The notes below the pieces were generated by a model, which worked only from the letters and a program-made list of their open reading frames with translations, was not told where the DNA came from and did no database searches. From CAZKBP01 sp964551015 (GTDB taxonomy: Bacteria > Bacteroidota > Bacteroidia > Cytophagales > Microscillaceae): a stretch of DNA of 64,000 nucleotides. The DNA lies in contig CAZKBP010000004.1 in assembly GCA_964551015.1 (NCBI GenBank), positions 186,001 through 250,000 of the forward strand, given 5' to 3'. The translations under genes were made by a program, and so were the position numbers. Each line of letters starts with the position of its first letter. Position 1 is the first letter of the stretch. Positions 1 to 8,749 of this stretch are shown piece after piece.

Positions 1-776
1 AGGTTTTCAATCGGGTAACCTCCCAGTTTGAGTTGGAAAGCCGTGAATTCTAGGTCATTGACATACAATCCCGTCTGAAGAGCATTGCCATCATCAAAGC
101 CTCCGTTTTCAAAGGATTGTAAGTACTCGAGGCCAGCAATAAAAAATATTCTTTGCTTGTAATGCACCCCGCCTTGCAGATTGAAAAAGAATTGATGGCT
201 ATAATCATTGGTTCTTAAATTGAAACCAAGTTCTGAGGAAGCGAAGAAATAGTCCAAGGCTACTCCTCCCAAAATAGAAGGCGCGAATCCCCAGGCATCA
301 TAGCCCGTGCGAAGTCCAGTTTCGCTATCGTAATCACTAGAATTAATATCAACCCTGAGTTTGGCCGAAGATACAAACTTTCCACCTTGTTTGAGTCCGT
401 AGATACCTGCGATACTGATGTTACCCAGCCCCGTCAACGAGCCAGCGGGGAGCGTATCTGTGGGCAGCTCCACATTCCGTAAGTCATCACTGGTTTCTAG
501 AATCTTAACAGGTAGCACTGCGTTCAGTGTGATTTTATCGGTAATTCCATATTCCAAATATCCCTGCAAGGTAACATCAGATACTTCTCTTCTTAGCTCA
601 ATGGTCGAGATTTCTTGTCCGTACAAGCTACCTGCTTCAATAGTGCTAAAACCTAATTGGGCGTAGCCAGCTCCTTTGGCGCGTGTCCAAGCTTGTGCCT
701 GTACACTTTGCTGATGGGCGAAACCTAAAATTAAAGTCATTACTAATAAATATCTCATCATTCGGTTTGTATGCAT
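1..776 (-). CDS. Outer-membrane beta-barrel protein, partial (C-terminus beyond window)
   Basis: The minus-strand frame opens at an ATG at 776 and stays open to the window edge, so about 258 N-terminal residues are visible. Residues 1-28 form a signal peptide (positive MHTNRMMR, a Leu/Val-rich stretch, then a SVQAQA-like cleavage region). The rest alternates polar and aromatic residues in short strands (YAQLGF, GNISIAGIYGL, FFFNLQGGVHY), typical of Bacteroidota outer-membrane barrels of the transporter/OmpW-like type. A second ATG six codons downstream (MMRYLL) is an equally good start. No specific substrate can be inferred. It is divergent from the small HMA-like gene across about 290 bp of AT-rich DNA, in which I saw no convincing consensus promoter. 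Confidence 0.7.
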   Translation of the reverse strand, partial: MHTNRMMRYLLVMTLILGFAHQQSVQAQAWTRAKGAGYAQLGFSTIEAGSLYGQEISTIELRREVSDVTLQGYLEYGITDKITLNAVLPVKILETSDDLRNVELPTDTLPAGSLTGLGNISIAGIYGLKQGGKFVSSAKLRVDINSSDYDSETGLRTGYDAWGFAPSILGGVALDYFFASSELGFNLRTNDYSHQFFFNLQGGVHYKQRIFFIAGLEYLQSFENGGFDDGNALQTGLYVNDLEFTAFQLKLGGYPIEN

Positions 777-1065
777 ATTCTTGTAGAATGGGTGGTTTAA
801 ATAGCAAAGGTCTGAAATATCTTTTTTAGCTTATGTTAGGCATTTACTTTTTTAAGTTAAAAATATTCTTCATGTGGATACGGTCTTTGAACGAGGAGAG
901 GGAAATTAGCTAAATTAATTGGTCATTTAAAGTGAGCAATAGATCAATTTTTTGGCAGTAATACTTGACTTGCGCTCTCAAAAATCTTAACTTGTGCAGA
1001 CATTTACCTGCAAGTAATAAACATAATTGACCATTTACCACGGAGAACCTTTTAAACCAAATACC

Positions 1066-1314
1066 ATGAAAAATGATGAAGAATATCCCTGCTTGCCTAG
1101 TGAAGTAGCCGTGTTTAGAACGGACATTTCCGATCAGGAGACCGCCCAGATGGTTTGTGCGATCTTGTCTCACTGTTTTCCAGATTATCAAATTAACTTC
1201 GATTTGGAAGATTGCGATCGAATCCTTCGGGTTGCCTCCCTTCACGAGCCTGTGCAGACGAATGCTATCTTAGCAAAAGTGGCTGGTACGGGCAATGAAA
1301 TTGATTTATTATGA
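1066..1314 (+). CDS. Small HMA-fold-like protein lacking the CxxC motif
   Basis: An 82-residue protein starting MKNDEEYPC. A TTG 13 codons upstream is in frame, but the ATG is preferred. The body (VFRTDI, a helix with AQMVCAILSHCFP, then INFDLEDCDRILRV) has the beta-alpha-beta pattern of heavy-metal-associated (HMA/ferredoxin-like) domains. The metal-binding CxxC of true copper chaperones is missing at the first loop. Proteins of this kind are common as hypotheticals in Bacteroidota. Function is unknown; protein-protein or regulatory binding is as likely as metal handling. It stands alone between a divergent barrel protein and a convergent dehydrogenase gene. Confidence 0.6.
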   Translation: MKNDEEYPCLPSEVAVFRTDISDQETAQMVCAILSHCFPDYQINFDLEDCDRILRVASLHEPVQTNAILAKVAGTGNEIDLL

Positions 1315-1334
1315 TTTGAGCAAAAGGCTTTTAG

Positions 1335-1375
1335 TAAAAAAGCAAACCAGCCAAGCATGCAAGACTTGGCTGGTT
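1335..1375 (-). terminator. Rho-independent terminator of the dehydrogenase gene
   Basis: A perfect 11-bp stem (AACCAGCCAAG at 1345-1355 with its complement at 1365-1375) encloses a 9-nt loop. On the minus strand it is followed by a T-rich stretch (complement of 1335-1343). It lies about 45 bp beyond the dehydrogenase stop. It could also slow transcription from the HMA-like gene on the other strand. Confidence 0.75.
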
Positions 1376-1421
1376 CAGGATGGCCTATGGTGTCCAAAAA
1401 AAAAGGACGTATTTTTCGGAT

Positions 1422-2795
1422 TTATTTTACTTTATCTTTATAAATGGTTTTGATGTTCTGAAATTCGCGCATACCGTACTTGGAAAGCTCCCGTCCGTAG
1501 CCCGAAATTTTGATTCCGCCAAAGGGCAAACGGGGATCAGACTTCACGATTTCGTTCACAAAGACGGAGCTATCGTTCAATCTTTGGATGCAGTAATTCG
1601 CCAATTCGTCGCTTTGCGTGAATACAGCCGAACCCAAACCAAAGACGGTATCATTGGCTTTTGCGATGGCATCATCAATATCTTCGGCCTCGATAATTAC
1701 GCCCACGGGACCAAAGGTTTCTTCATCCAATACAGGCATGCCTTTCTCTACCCCGTCAAGCAGAGTAGGCGCGTAGAAAAAGCCTTTATCACCGATGCGC
1801 TTGCCCCCGGTTACCAAGTTGGCTCCTTTTTTCAGAGATTCTTCTACCTGTCGGACAGTGTCGTCTAGGCCACCTTGGCCGTAGAGAGGGCCGATGTCGG
1901 TATCTTCTTCCAATGGATCGCCCACTTTCATGGCTTCGATTCTGGTCTTGAGTTTTTCGGTAAATTCCTTGGCAATGGATTTCTCCACGATAAAACGCTT
2001 GGCGGCGATACAACTCTGCCCCGTGTTTTGGTAGCGTCCCAAGATGCATTTCTCCACGGCCAAGTCCATATCCGCATCCTTGAGGACAACATAAGGATTG
2101 CTTCCACCCAGTTCCATGACCGACTTTTTGAGTAATTTACCCGCTTGCTCGGCTACCTTGCTTCCCGCGAATTCACTTCCCGTAAGGGTAACGGCCTTTA
2201 CGCGGTCGTCGTCCAGTACTTGTTTGACCTTGCGAGAGCCAATCAGTAGCGTTTGGAAAACTCCCTCGGGAAAGCCTGCTTCCAAGAACATTTCTTCCAA
2301 GATCAAAGCACACTGCGGCACACTGGAGGCATGCTTGAGCAGACCCACGTTGCCCGCAATAGCCGCCGGCGCAATAAAACGAATCACCTGCCAGAGCGGA
2401 AAATTCCAAGGCATCACCGCTAGTACCACGCCCAAAGGCTCAAAGAGTACGTAGCTTTCTTGGGCATCGGTTTCTACCATCTCGGGAGCCAGAAATTCTT
2501 CGGCGTGCTCCGCGTAATAATCACAGCACCAAGCACATTTGGCGGCCTCACCGATGGCTTGCTTGATGGGTTTTCCCATTTCCAGAGTAATGATTCTGCC
2601 GTATCTTTCTTTATTCTTTCTGATTACTTCCGCGAGTTTATACATCAAGGCGGCTCGCTCTTTCACAGGTACTTGACGCCAAGCTTGAAATCTAGCTTCG
2701 GCGGTAGCGATTTTATTTTGTATTGCTTCGTCGCTTAGTTCATCATAACTAGCGATTACTTCTTCATTGGCAGGGTTTAGAGATTGGATAGCCAT
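1422..2795 (-). CDS. NAD(P)-dependent succinate-semialdehyde dehydrogenase (short Sad/YneI type)
   Basis: This 457-residue aldehyde dehydrogenase oxidises an aldehyde, most likely succinate semialdehyde, to the acid in the cytoplasm. Visible catalytic residues are Asn131 (PWNFP), Glu228 (MELGGSNP) and the nucleophile Cys262 (NTGQSCIAAKR). The length and the C-terminal LPFGGIKISGYGREL match the short Sad/YneI branch of succinate-semialdehyde dehydrogenases rather than the longer GabD. It lies 108 bp downstream of a ThDP-dependent decarboxylase on the same strand, so the two are probably co-transcribed. The decarboxylase could supply the semialdehyde from 2-oxoglutarate. Cofactor preference cannot be read with certainty. 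A strong hairpin terminator follows. Confidence 0.85.
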   Translation of the reverse strand: MAIQSLNPANEEVIASYDELSDEAIQNKIATAEARFQAWRQVPVKERAALMYKLAEVIRKNKERYGRIITLEMGKPIKQAIGEAAKCAWCCDYYAEHAEEFLAPEMVETDAQESYVLFEPLGVVLAVMPWNFPLWQVIRFIAPAAIAGNVGLLKHASSVPQCALILEEMFLEAGFPEGVFQTLLIGSRKVKQVLDDDRVKAVTLTGSEFAGSKVAEQAGKLLKKSVMELGGSNPYVVLKDADMDLAVEKCILGRYQNTGQSCIAAKRFIVEKSIAKEFTEKLKTRIEAMKVGDPLEEDTDIGPLYGQGGLDDTVRQVEESLKKGANLVTGGKRIGDKGFFYAPTLLDGVEKGMPVLDEETFGPVGVIIEAEDIDDAIAKANDTVFGLGSAVFTQSDELANYCIQRLNDSSVFVNEIVKSDPRLPFGGIKISGYGRELSKYGMREFQNIKTIYKDKVK

Positions 2796-2903
2796 ATTTG
2801 CGAATGTTTTAAGAGCTGTCAGGGTTTAGCTGTCAGCGATCAATTATTTTAAAATGATTTTTCAATCTTTATTATACAAAAAAATTAGGATAGAAAAAGT
2901 CTG

Positions 2904-4550
2904 CTACAAGATGCAAGTTTTTTCTTTGAGTTCTTGGTCAAAAACCCGAATATTTTCTGAATAGTCAATCGGCAAATCAATTAGATGTACGCCTTTTTGG
3001 GAAATCGCTTTTTCTAAAATCTCTACTAATTGATCAGGCGTTTCTACGCGGTAGCCCTGGGCTCCGTAGCTCTCGGCGTATTTTACAAAATCGGGATTTT
3101 GGTAGCTTAATCCATAATCTGTTAAGCCCATGCCTTCCTGTTTCCACTTGATCATCCCGTAACCCTGATCGTTGATAATCAGCACGACGACATCTATGCC
3201 CAGGCGAACGGCGGTTTCCAACTCCTGAGAATTCATCATAAACCCACCGTCTCCACAAATCGCCATCACTGGACGCTCGGGATAGACCAATTTGGCTCCC
3301 ATGGCCGAGGGCAAGCCTGCTCCCATGGAGGCTAGAGCATTATCTAGCAAAAGCGAATTTGGCTCGTAAGCTTTGTAATTGCGAGCAAACCAGATTTTGT
3401 ACATGCCGTTGTCCAGCGTTATGATGCCGTTTTCGGGCATGGCTTTCCGCACGTCGGCCACGATTCTCTGGGGAAGCATGGGAAAGGCCTCGCTATCGGA
3501 ACGTTCGGCCAAATGGCCTTCAATTTCAGCTTTGATGCGCTGGTAATAGGACATATCAAATTGGCACTTGGCCAAATCTATATCCTCGGACAGATGCGCC
3601 AAAGCTCGTCCAATATCCCCCACGATATCTACCTGCGGGAAATACACTTCATCTACTTTGGAAGGCAAAAAGTTAATATCAATAACTTTCAAGTCACGCT
3701 CTGGCAACATAAAGAAAGGAGGCTTTTCTATCACATCATGGCCGATATTCACGATCAAATCCGCACGATCAATGGCACAGTGGATATAATCATTGTCCGA
3801 GAGAGCGGCTGTACCGAGAGATTTTTCATTGCGCTCGTCGATCACGCCTTTACCCATTTGGGTAGTGAAAAAATACATACCCGTTTTCTCAAAAAATCGG
3901 AGTAACTCGGGGCGGATATTTTTGCGATTGGCTCCTGCCCCGAGCAGAATCAAGGGAGATTTGGCCTCGTACATGAGCTGTAATGCCTGATTAATCGCTT
4001 CTTGATCCGGTTCGGGACGACGGGGTGAATGCGGCTCAAAGACATACTCTTGCGTTTCTTCTTGGGCAATATCTTCGGGTAGCTCAATGTGAACAGGTCC
4101 TGGCCTTTCGGTAGTGGCTAACTTGAAAGCATTCCTGACGATGGACGGAATTCGGTCGCCGTGTACGATTACTTGGCAGTGCTTAGTGATGGGCTCCATC
4201 ATCTCTACCACATCGATGATCTGGAAACGCCCTTGCTTGCTTTTTTTAATCGGCTTTTGCCCCGTGATGAGTAGCATAGGCATGGCTCCCAAATAAGCAT
4301 AAGCTGCTGCCGTTACGAGATTGGTTGCGCCAGGGCCGAGGGTAGAAATACACACGCCCGGTTTACCCGTGAGCCGACCGTAGGTAGCTGCCATGAAACC
4401 TGCTGCCTGCTCGTGGCGGGTCAAAATCAGTTGTATACTCGACTTACGAATGGATTCTAAAAGGTCGAGATTTTCTTCACCGGGAATGCCGAAGATATAT
4501 TCGACACCTTCGTTTTCCAGCGATTTTATAAAGAGATCAGATGCGTTCAT
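2904..4550 (-). CDS. ThDP-dependent decarboxylase/synthase of the acetolactate synthase family
   Basis: A 548-residue protein with the three-domain layout of the pyruvate oxidase/acetolactate synthase family. The Pyr domain carries the catalytic Glu47 (RHEQAA). The middle domain covers roughly residues 190-330. The PP domain has the ThDP/Mg motif GDGGFMMN with NDQGYGM about 30 residues later. Automatic pipelines would call it acetolactate synthase (AlsS/IlvB). There is no regulatory small-subunit gene (ilvN) and no other branched-chain gene nearby. Instead a succinate-semialdehyde dehydrogenase follows, the arrangement known for the cyanobacterial 2-oxoglutarate decarboxylase. Substrate is therefore open: pyruvate (acetolactate) or 2-oxoglutarate. 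A perfect -7-type box in the complement of 4610-4617 may belong to its promoter, but no matching -33 box is seen. Confidence 0.8.
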   Translation of the reverse strand: MNASDLFIKSLENEGVEYIFGIPGEENLDLLESIRKSSIQLILTRHEQAAGFMAATYGRLTGKPGVCISTLGPGATNLVTAAAYAYLGAMPMLLITGQKPIKKSKQGRFQIIDVVEMMEPITKHCQVIVHGDRIPSIVRNAFKLATTERPGPVHIELPEDIAQEETQEYVFEPHSPRRPEPDQEAINQALQLMYEAKSPLILLGAGANRKNIRPELLRFFEKTGMYFFTTQMGKGVIDERNEKSLGTAALSDNDYIHCAIDRADLIVNIGHDVIEKPPFFMLPERDLKVIDINFLPSKVDEVYFPQVDIVGDIGRALAHLSEDIDLAKCQFDMSYYQRIKAEIEGHLAERSDSEAFPMLPQRIVADVRKAMPENGIITLDNGMYKIWFARNYKAYEPNSLLLDNALASMGAGLPSAMGAKLVYPERPVMAICGDGGFMMNSQELETAVRLGIDVVVLIINDQGYGMIKWKQEGMGLTDYGLSYQNPDFVKYAESYGAQGYRVETPDQLVEILEKAISQKGVHLIDLPIDYSENIRVFDQELKEKTCIL

Positions 4551-4681
4551 AGACGGTATTAGCTAATGATAAAAATAATCTTTCCAAGAATGGATTTGAT
4601 ATAAAGCTACAAATTTAGTTTGAGAATGTGGTGATTTGGGCTATGCGCTTGAGGAAGCACGGGGGTTTTTGATGGTAGAAA

Positions 4682-4736
4682 AAGGTCTGTCGAGGGACAA
4701 ACCTTGGGGGGGAGAACCATAGCCCTTAGGCTATGG
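4682..4736. other. Two adjacent hairpins downstream of accC
   Basis: CCATAGCC at 4717-4724 pairs perfectly with 4729-4736 around a CTTA loop. A weaker stem with paired AAGGT/ACCTT ends lies just to its left. They sit between the accC stop and the decarboxylase start. No T-tract follows on either strand, so they are not classical intrinsic terminators. They could be processing or mRNA-stability elements. Confidence 0.4.
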
Positions 4737-4755
4737 CGTGGACAGAGAACTGTAC

Positions 4756-6261
4756 TTAAAAACTACGGTTCCTCTTCCAATTACTAGAACTGCCTTTGGA
4801 TGCTTGCTGTTGACTGGCTTGAGGAAGTTTATTTTTTTCCTCTTGGTAGATCATTTCAGCGAGTACAGCGGCAATCTCCATGTCTGCTTTCTGATCTTTG
4901 GGTAATAATTTTTCTGGGGTAAAATGATTTTTTACAAAATTTGTATCGAATTTGCCAGATATGAAAGCTTCATGGTTCATCACAAAAAGGCAAAATTCAA
5001 GGGTAGTCGTAATCCCTGTGATTTGATACTCTCGGATAGCCCGCTTCATCCTCTCGATGGCTTCCTGACGGTCATTACCATAAGTGGTTAATTTGGCAAT
5101 CATGGGGTCGTAGTAAATAGGAATATCCATCCCCTGTTCAAAGCCATCATCTAAGCGTACGCCTGGGCCTTGGGGTCGCACGTAGGTTTGGAGCTTACCA
5201 ATGTCAGGTAAGAAATTATTTTTGGGGTCTTCTGCGTACACCCGCACCTCGATGGCGTGGCCTTTAATTTCTAAGTCTTCCTGAGCGATGGCTAATGCTT
5301 GTCCTTCGGCAATTTTGATTTGCTCTTTTACCAAATCTATCCCCGTGATAAGTTCGGTTACAGGATGCTCTACTTGTAAGCGCGTGTTCATCTCGAGGAA
5401 ATAGAAGTCTAATTTTTCATCCACGATAAATTCCACGGTACCTGCCCCGTAATAATCGCAGGCTTTGGCTACTTTGACGGCGGCTTCTCCCATGGCTTGG
5501 CGCATTTCAGGAGAAACTACAGGAGAGGGAGCCTCCTCGATCACTTTCTGGTGCCTTCTCTGTATGGAGCATTCCCGCTCGAAAAGATAAAGAATGTGGC
5601 CGTGCTGATCACCTAAGATTTGAATCTCGATGTGCTTGGGAGAGGTAATAAACTTCTCGATAAACACCGCCCCATCTCCAAAAGCGGACTTGGCCTCACT
5701 GATGGCACGATCCATTTGATCTTCGAAGGCTGCTTCTTCTTCCACGATTCGCATCCCTTTACCACCTCCACCTGCGCTGGCCTTGATCAAAATAGGGTAG
5801 CCAATCTCCTGGGCTCTGGCCTTGGCGGCAGGAATATCCGTAATCGCCTCAGGCGTACCGGGAACCATAGGAATGTCATAATGAGCAACCGCCGCCTTGG
5901 CTTCCAGTTTACTACCCATGGTGGCAATGGAGGCTGGCGAGGGGCCGATGAAAATCAGTCCAGCTTCGGTCGTTTTGCGAGAAAAATCCGCATTTTCCGA
6001 AAGGAAACCATAACCCGGGTGGATAGCGTCCACACCCAATTGCTGAGCTACTTGGATGATTTTATCTGCTTGTAAATAAGACTGAGAAGAAGGAGGGGCC
6101 CCGATACAAACGGCCTCATCCGCGTAGCGTACGTGTAGTGCTTGTCGGTCGGCTTCGCTGTAAATGGCGACGGTTTGGATACCCATTTCTCGAGCCGAGC
6201 GCATGACTCTGAGGGCAATTTCACCCCGATTGGCAACTAATATTTTTTTTATTTGTTTCAT
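4756..6261 (-). CDS. accC: Acetyl-CoA carboxylase biotin carboxylase subunit
   Basis: This 501-residue biotin carboxylase uses ATP and bicarbonate to carboxylate biotin on BCCP, the first step of malonyl-CoA formation. The N-terminal KKILVANRGEIALRVMRSA is the pre-ATP-grasp signature. The ATP-grasp glycine loop (KASAGGGGKGMR) and the active-site EMNTRLQVEHPVTE follow in order. The start is placed at the ATG at 6261 (MKQIKKIL), since the 11 upstream in-frame codons (MAILSLIDRLH) do not belong to the family. Past the family core there is a polar tail of about 30 residues ending in SSNWKRNRSF. accB is not adjacent, unlike the usual accBC pair, so the BCCP partner lies elsewhere. The protein could also serve a propionyl-CoA-type carboxylase. 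Confidence 0.9.
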   Translation of the reverse strand: MKQIKKILVANRGEIALRVMRSAREMGIQTVAIYSEADRQALHVRYADEAVCIGAPPSSQSYLQADKIIQVAQQLGVDAIHPGYGFLSENADFSRKTTEAGLIFIGPSPASIATMGSKLEAKAAVAHYDIPMVPGTPEAITDIPAAKARAQEIGYPILIKASAGGGGKGMRIVEEEAAFEDQMDRAISEAKSAFGDGAVFIEKFITSPKHIEIQILGDQHGHILYLFERECSIQRRHQKVIEEAPSPVVSPEMRQAMGEAAVKVAKACDYYGAGTVEFIVDEKLDFYFLEMNTRLQVEHPVTELITGIDLVKEQIKIAEGQALAIAQEDLEIKGHAIEVRVYAEDPKNNFLPDIGKLQTYVRPQGPGVRLDDGFEQGMDIPIYYDPMIAKLTTYGNDRQEAIERMKRAIREYQITGITTTLEFCLFVMNHEAFISGKFDTNFVKNHFTPEKLLPKDQKADMEIAAVLAEMIYQEEKNKLPQASQQQASKGSSSNWKRNRSF

Positions 6262-6421
6262 ATGCAAACGATCAATAAGGCTTAAAATAGCCAATAAGAA
6301 GATATTTTTAGGAGATGGTTAAGATTTATGAGCAAAAATATTATTTTTATCCAAGTTATTAGTGAAAAAATAATATACTTACGCTAAGCCTGTCTGCTAA
6401 AATGCAATTTAAAGGCTGTTC

Positions 6422-6453
6422 TTTGTAAAAACTACCTTTAAGGGCTAGTTTTG
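6422..6453 (+). promoter_or_regulatory. Bacteroidota-type promoter for the oxoamine synthase gene
   Basis: TTTG at 6422-6425, a 20-nt spacer and TAGTTTTG at 6446-6453 match the -33/-7 consensus TTTG/TAnnTTTG of the phylum's primary sigma factor. Transcription would start near 6460, giving a leader of about 33 nt. Confidence 0.7.
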
Positions 6454-6492
6454 CCCAGTTTTTATTTTTATTCTTTAACAAAATAGGTAATT

Positions 6493-7740
6493 GTGGTGGA
6501 TTTATTTGATAAATTAGAAGCCCAGAAAAGCTCCTTGGGACAATATTCAAGTGATGGGCATGGTTACTACACATTCCCTAAGCTTAAAGGTGAACTAGCT
6601 GCTCATATGGAGTTCAATGGACGTAAGATGCTTACCTGGAGCTTGAATAATTACCTGGGCTTGGGTAATCATCCGACCATCCGAAAAGTGGACGAAGAAG
6701 CGGCAGCACGCTGGGGCTTAGCTTACCCGATGGGTTCGCGGATGATGTCTGGAAATACCGACCTACATGATTTATTGGAAGAGCAATTAAGTCAATTTGT
6801 CAAGAAAGAAGATACTGTACTGCTTAATTACGGCTATCAAGGAATCTTTTCTGTTATCGACTCTTTATTAGATCGCCAAGATGCCGTGGTATATGATGAG
6901 CAATCCCACGCCTGTATCGTGGATGGCCTGCGGATGCACTTAGGTAAGCGTTTTGTGTTCAAGCACAATGATATTGAGAGCTTAGAAAAACAACTCCAAA
7001 GAGCCAACAAAATGGTGGAGAAGACAGGAGGCTCCATCTTGGTGATCACCGAGGGAGTCTTTGGGATGTCAGGAATTGTAAGTAACCTGAAAGAAATTAT
7101 AGCCCTTAAAAAAGAGTATAACTTCCGCCTTTTGGTAGATGATGCCCACGGCTTTGGTACGATGGGACCAAGTGGTGCAGGTACAGGTGAGGCTCTAGAA
7201 GTACAAGACGAAATAGACCTCTACTTCTCTACTTTTGCCAAATCCATGGCGAGTATTGGAGCTTTCGTATCCAGCAACAAGAAAGTCTGTGATTACTTAC
7301 GCTACACGATGCGTTCGCAAATCTTTGCCAAATCCTTGCCGATGCCCATTGTAGAAGGAGCCATCAAGAGACTCGAGCTACTGCGTGACCAGCCAGAACA
7401 CCGTGAAAAACTCTGGACGGTCGTACGGGCACTCCAAAATGGTCTGAAAGAAAGAGGATTTAACATAGGTCAAACGCAATCACCCGTAACACCCGTCTTC
7501 CTGAGTGGAAAAGTAGGGGAGGCTTCCCAATTGGTGGTAGATTTAAGAGAAACTTATAGTATCTTCTGTTCCGTGGTGATCTACCCGGTGGTTCCTAAGG
7601 GAGTGATTATGTTGCGACTTATTCCCACGGCGATGCATAATCTGGAAGATGTGGAAACAACACTTAAAGCTTTTGAGAAAGTAGCAGAAAAGCTAAAGAC
7701 AGGTGTCTACGCTGACGAAATCATAACGGTTCGAGCTTAA
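6493..7740 (+). CDS. spt: Alpha-oxoamine synthase, serine palmitoyltransferase type
   Basis: A 415-residue PLP fold-type I enzyme. Alpha-oxoamine synthases condense an amino acid with an acyl-CoA. In Bacteroidota this branch is best known as serine palmitoyltransferase, which makes 3-ketosphinganine for sphingolipids. Visible residues: YGYQG near 113-117, the His stacking region SHACIVDG (139), the Asp-Asp-Ala-His of the cofactor site (216-219) and the PLP lysine Lys250 in STFAKS. The gene begins with two consecutive GTG codons, and I use the first. A consensus promoter lies upstream. Alternatives within the family are glycine C-acetyltransferase (Kbl) and BioF; the long extended N-terminus with GYYTFPKL favours the Spt-like clade. 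Cellular location is cytoplasmic face/soluble. Confidence 0.75.
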   Translation: MVDLFDKLEAQKSSLGQYSSDGHGYYTFPKLKGELAAHMEFNGRKMLTWSLNNYLGLGNHPTIRKVDEEAAARWGLAYPMGSRMMSGNTDLHDLLEEQLSQFVKKEDTVLLNYGYQGIFSVIDSLLDRQDAVVYDEQSHACIVDGLRMHLGKRFVFKHNDIESLEKQLQRANKMVEKTGGSILVITEGVFGMSGIVSNLKEIIALKKEYNFRLLVDDAHGFGTMGPSGAGTGEALEVQDEIDLYFSTFAKSMASIGAFVSSNKKVCDYLRYTMRSQIFAKSLPMPIVEGAIKRLELLRDQPEHREKLWTVVRALQNGLKERGFNIGQTQSPVTPVFLSGKVGEASQLVVDLRETYSIFCSVVIYPVVPKGVIMLRLIPTAMHNLEDVETTLKAFEKVAEKLKTGVYADEIITVRA

Positions 7741-7799
7741 CTCAATAATAATTACTCTAATAAATTTCTTTTTTTAAATAAACAACTAACTATTAAATT

Positions 7800-7982
7800 A
7801 TGAAAAGATTCGAAGAGCTGAGAAATCTCATTCTAGGCCTAGAAGGTGACTTTGATAAGTTTTATAACAAAGAAAACCAAGCCGCTGGCACCCGAGTACG
7901 TAAAGGTATGCAAGAGCTAAAAAATCTTGCTCAAGATATCAGAAAGGAAGTACAAGACATCAAAAACAGCAAAGAAGCTTAA
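7800..7982 (+). CDS. Histone H1-like Hc1 family protein
   Basis: A 60-residue charged helical protein (FEELRNLILGLEGDFDKFYNK, then GTRVRKGMQELKNLAQDIRKE). This matches the short Hc1/histone H1-like proteins that are highly conserved in Bacteroidota. The family is thought to bind DNA or the nucleoid, but the lysine-rich tail of chlamydial Hc1 is absent here, so DNA binding is inferred only from family membership. It is 59 bp after the oxoamine synthase and is followed by a strong terminator, so it may be the last gene of that transcript. Confidence 0.75.
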   Translation: MKRFEELRNLILGLEGDFDKFYNKENQAAGTRVRKGMQELKNLAQDIRKEVQDIKNSKEA

Positions 7983-8008
7983 TATTTAAAAATGTATCTT
8001 ACAAAAAG

Positions 8009-8038
8009 CCTTCAAGCAATTGAAGGTTTTTTATTTTT
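8009..8038 (+). terminator. Rho-independent terminator after the Hc1-like gene
   Basis: CCTTCAA (8009-8015), a GCAA loop and TTGAAGG (8020-8026) are followed directly by a long T-rich tract (8027-8038). The GNRA-like loop stabilises the hairpin. Confidence 0.85.
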
Positions 8039-8096
8039 GTAAGCCACTAAATCAAGCGCACTTTCCCCGAGAAGTTTGCCCAAGAACTAGATCATT

Positions 8097-8723
8097 ATGT
8101 TCCAAATCCATCAACTTAAACATACTTATCAACAGCGTTTGGTACTGGATGTGCCCAGTTGGGAAGCACAAAAGGGACAGCATTGGCTTTTACTCGGCAA
8201 CTCAGGCAGTGGCAAAACCACGCTACTGCATCTTTTGGGTGGTTTGCGACAAATCCAAGAGGGAGAAATCCATATTGCTGAGCAAGATCTTCGTCAATTG
8301 AAAGAAAGTAAGTTAGATCGCTTTCGGGCAAGAAACATAGGGTTGGTCTTTCAGAAGCCGCATTTGGTAGCAACGCTTACCGTACTCAATAACCTATTAT
8401 TAGCACAGTACATGGCGCAGGTCAAACAGGATAAGGAGATGTGTTATGAGATATTAAAACAACTCAACTTGCAACATCGAGCACAGGCTTATCCTCACCA
8501 ACTCAGTCAGGGAGAAGCACAGCGGGTTTCCGTAGCCAGAGCACTATTGAATCAACCCGAGATTATCTTGGCCGACGAACCCACCGCCAGCCTAGACGAT
8601 CAAAATGCCCAAGAAGTAGTACAACTGCTCAAGCAACAGGCCGAAGCACAAACCTCTACCTTGGTCATCGCCACACACGACCAGCGCGTGAAACAACACT
8701 TTTCGCTCATTTACCAATTATAA
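8097..8723 (+). CDS. ABC transporter ATP-binding protein (LolD/MacB-like)
   Basis: A 208-residue nucleotide-binding domain. Walker A is GNSGSGKTT, the Q-loop lies in VFQKPHL, the signature is LSQGEAQR, Walker B is ILADEPTASLDD and the switch His is in IATHDQR. The spacing and sequence fit the MacB/LolD/FtsE (MacB-superfamily) ATPases that drive FtsX-like permeases without translocating a substrate through the membrane. It is 26 bp upstream of such a permease, with which it should form the complex. The start is the ATG at 8097. Confidence 0.9.
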   Translation: MFQIHQLKHTYQQRLVLDVPSWEAQKGQHWLLLGNSGSGKTTLLHLLGGLRQIQEGEIHIAEQDLRQLKESKLDRFRARNIGLVFQKPHLVATLTVLNNLLLAQYMAQVKQDKEMCYEILKQLNLQHRAQAYPHQLSQGEAQRVSVARALLNQPEIILADEPTASLDDQNAQEVVQLLKQQAEAQTSTLVIATHDQRVKQHFSLIYQL

Positions 8724-8749
8724 AATTAAGCCCCCAAGATCGTTTTACT

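Noticed and set aside
2904..4550. Assigning the enzyme firmly as acetolactate synthase ilvB/alsS
   Set aside because: No branched-chain or acetoin genes are nearby, and the SSADH neighbour suggests another substrate, so only the family is named.
4717..4736. The perfect 8-bp hairpin as a terminator of accC
   Set aside because: No T-tract follows on either strand, so it is listed only as a hairpin.
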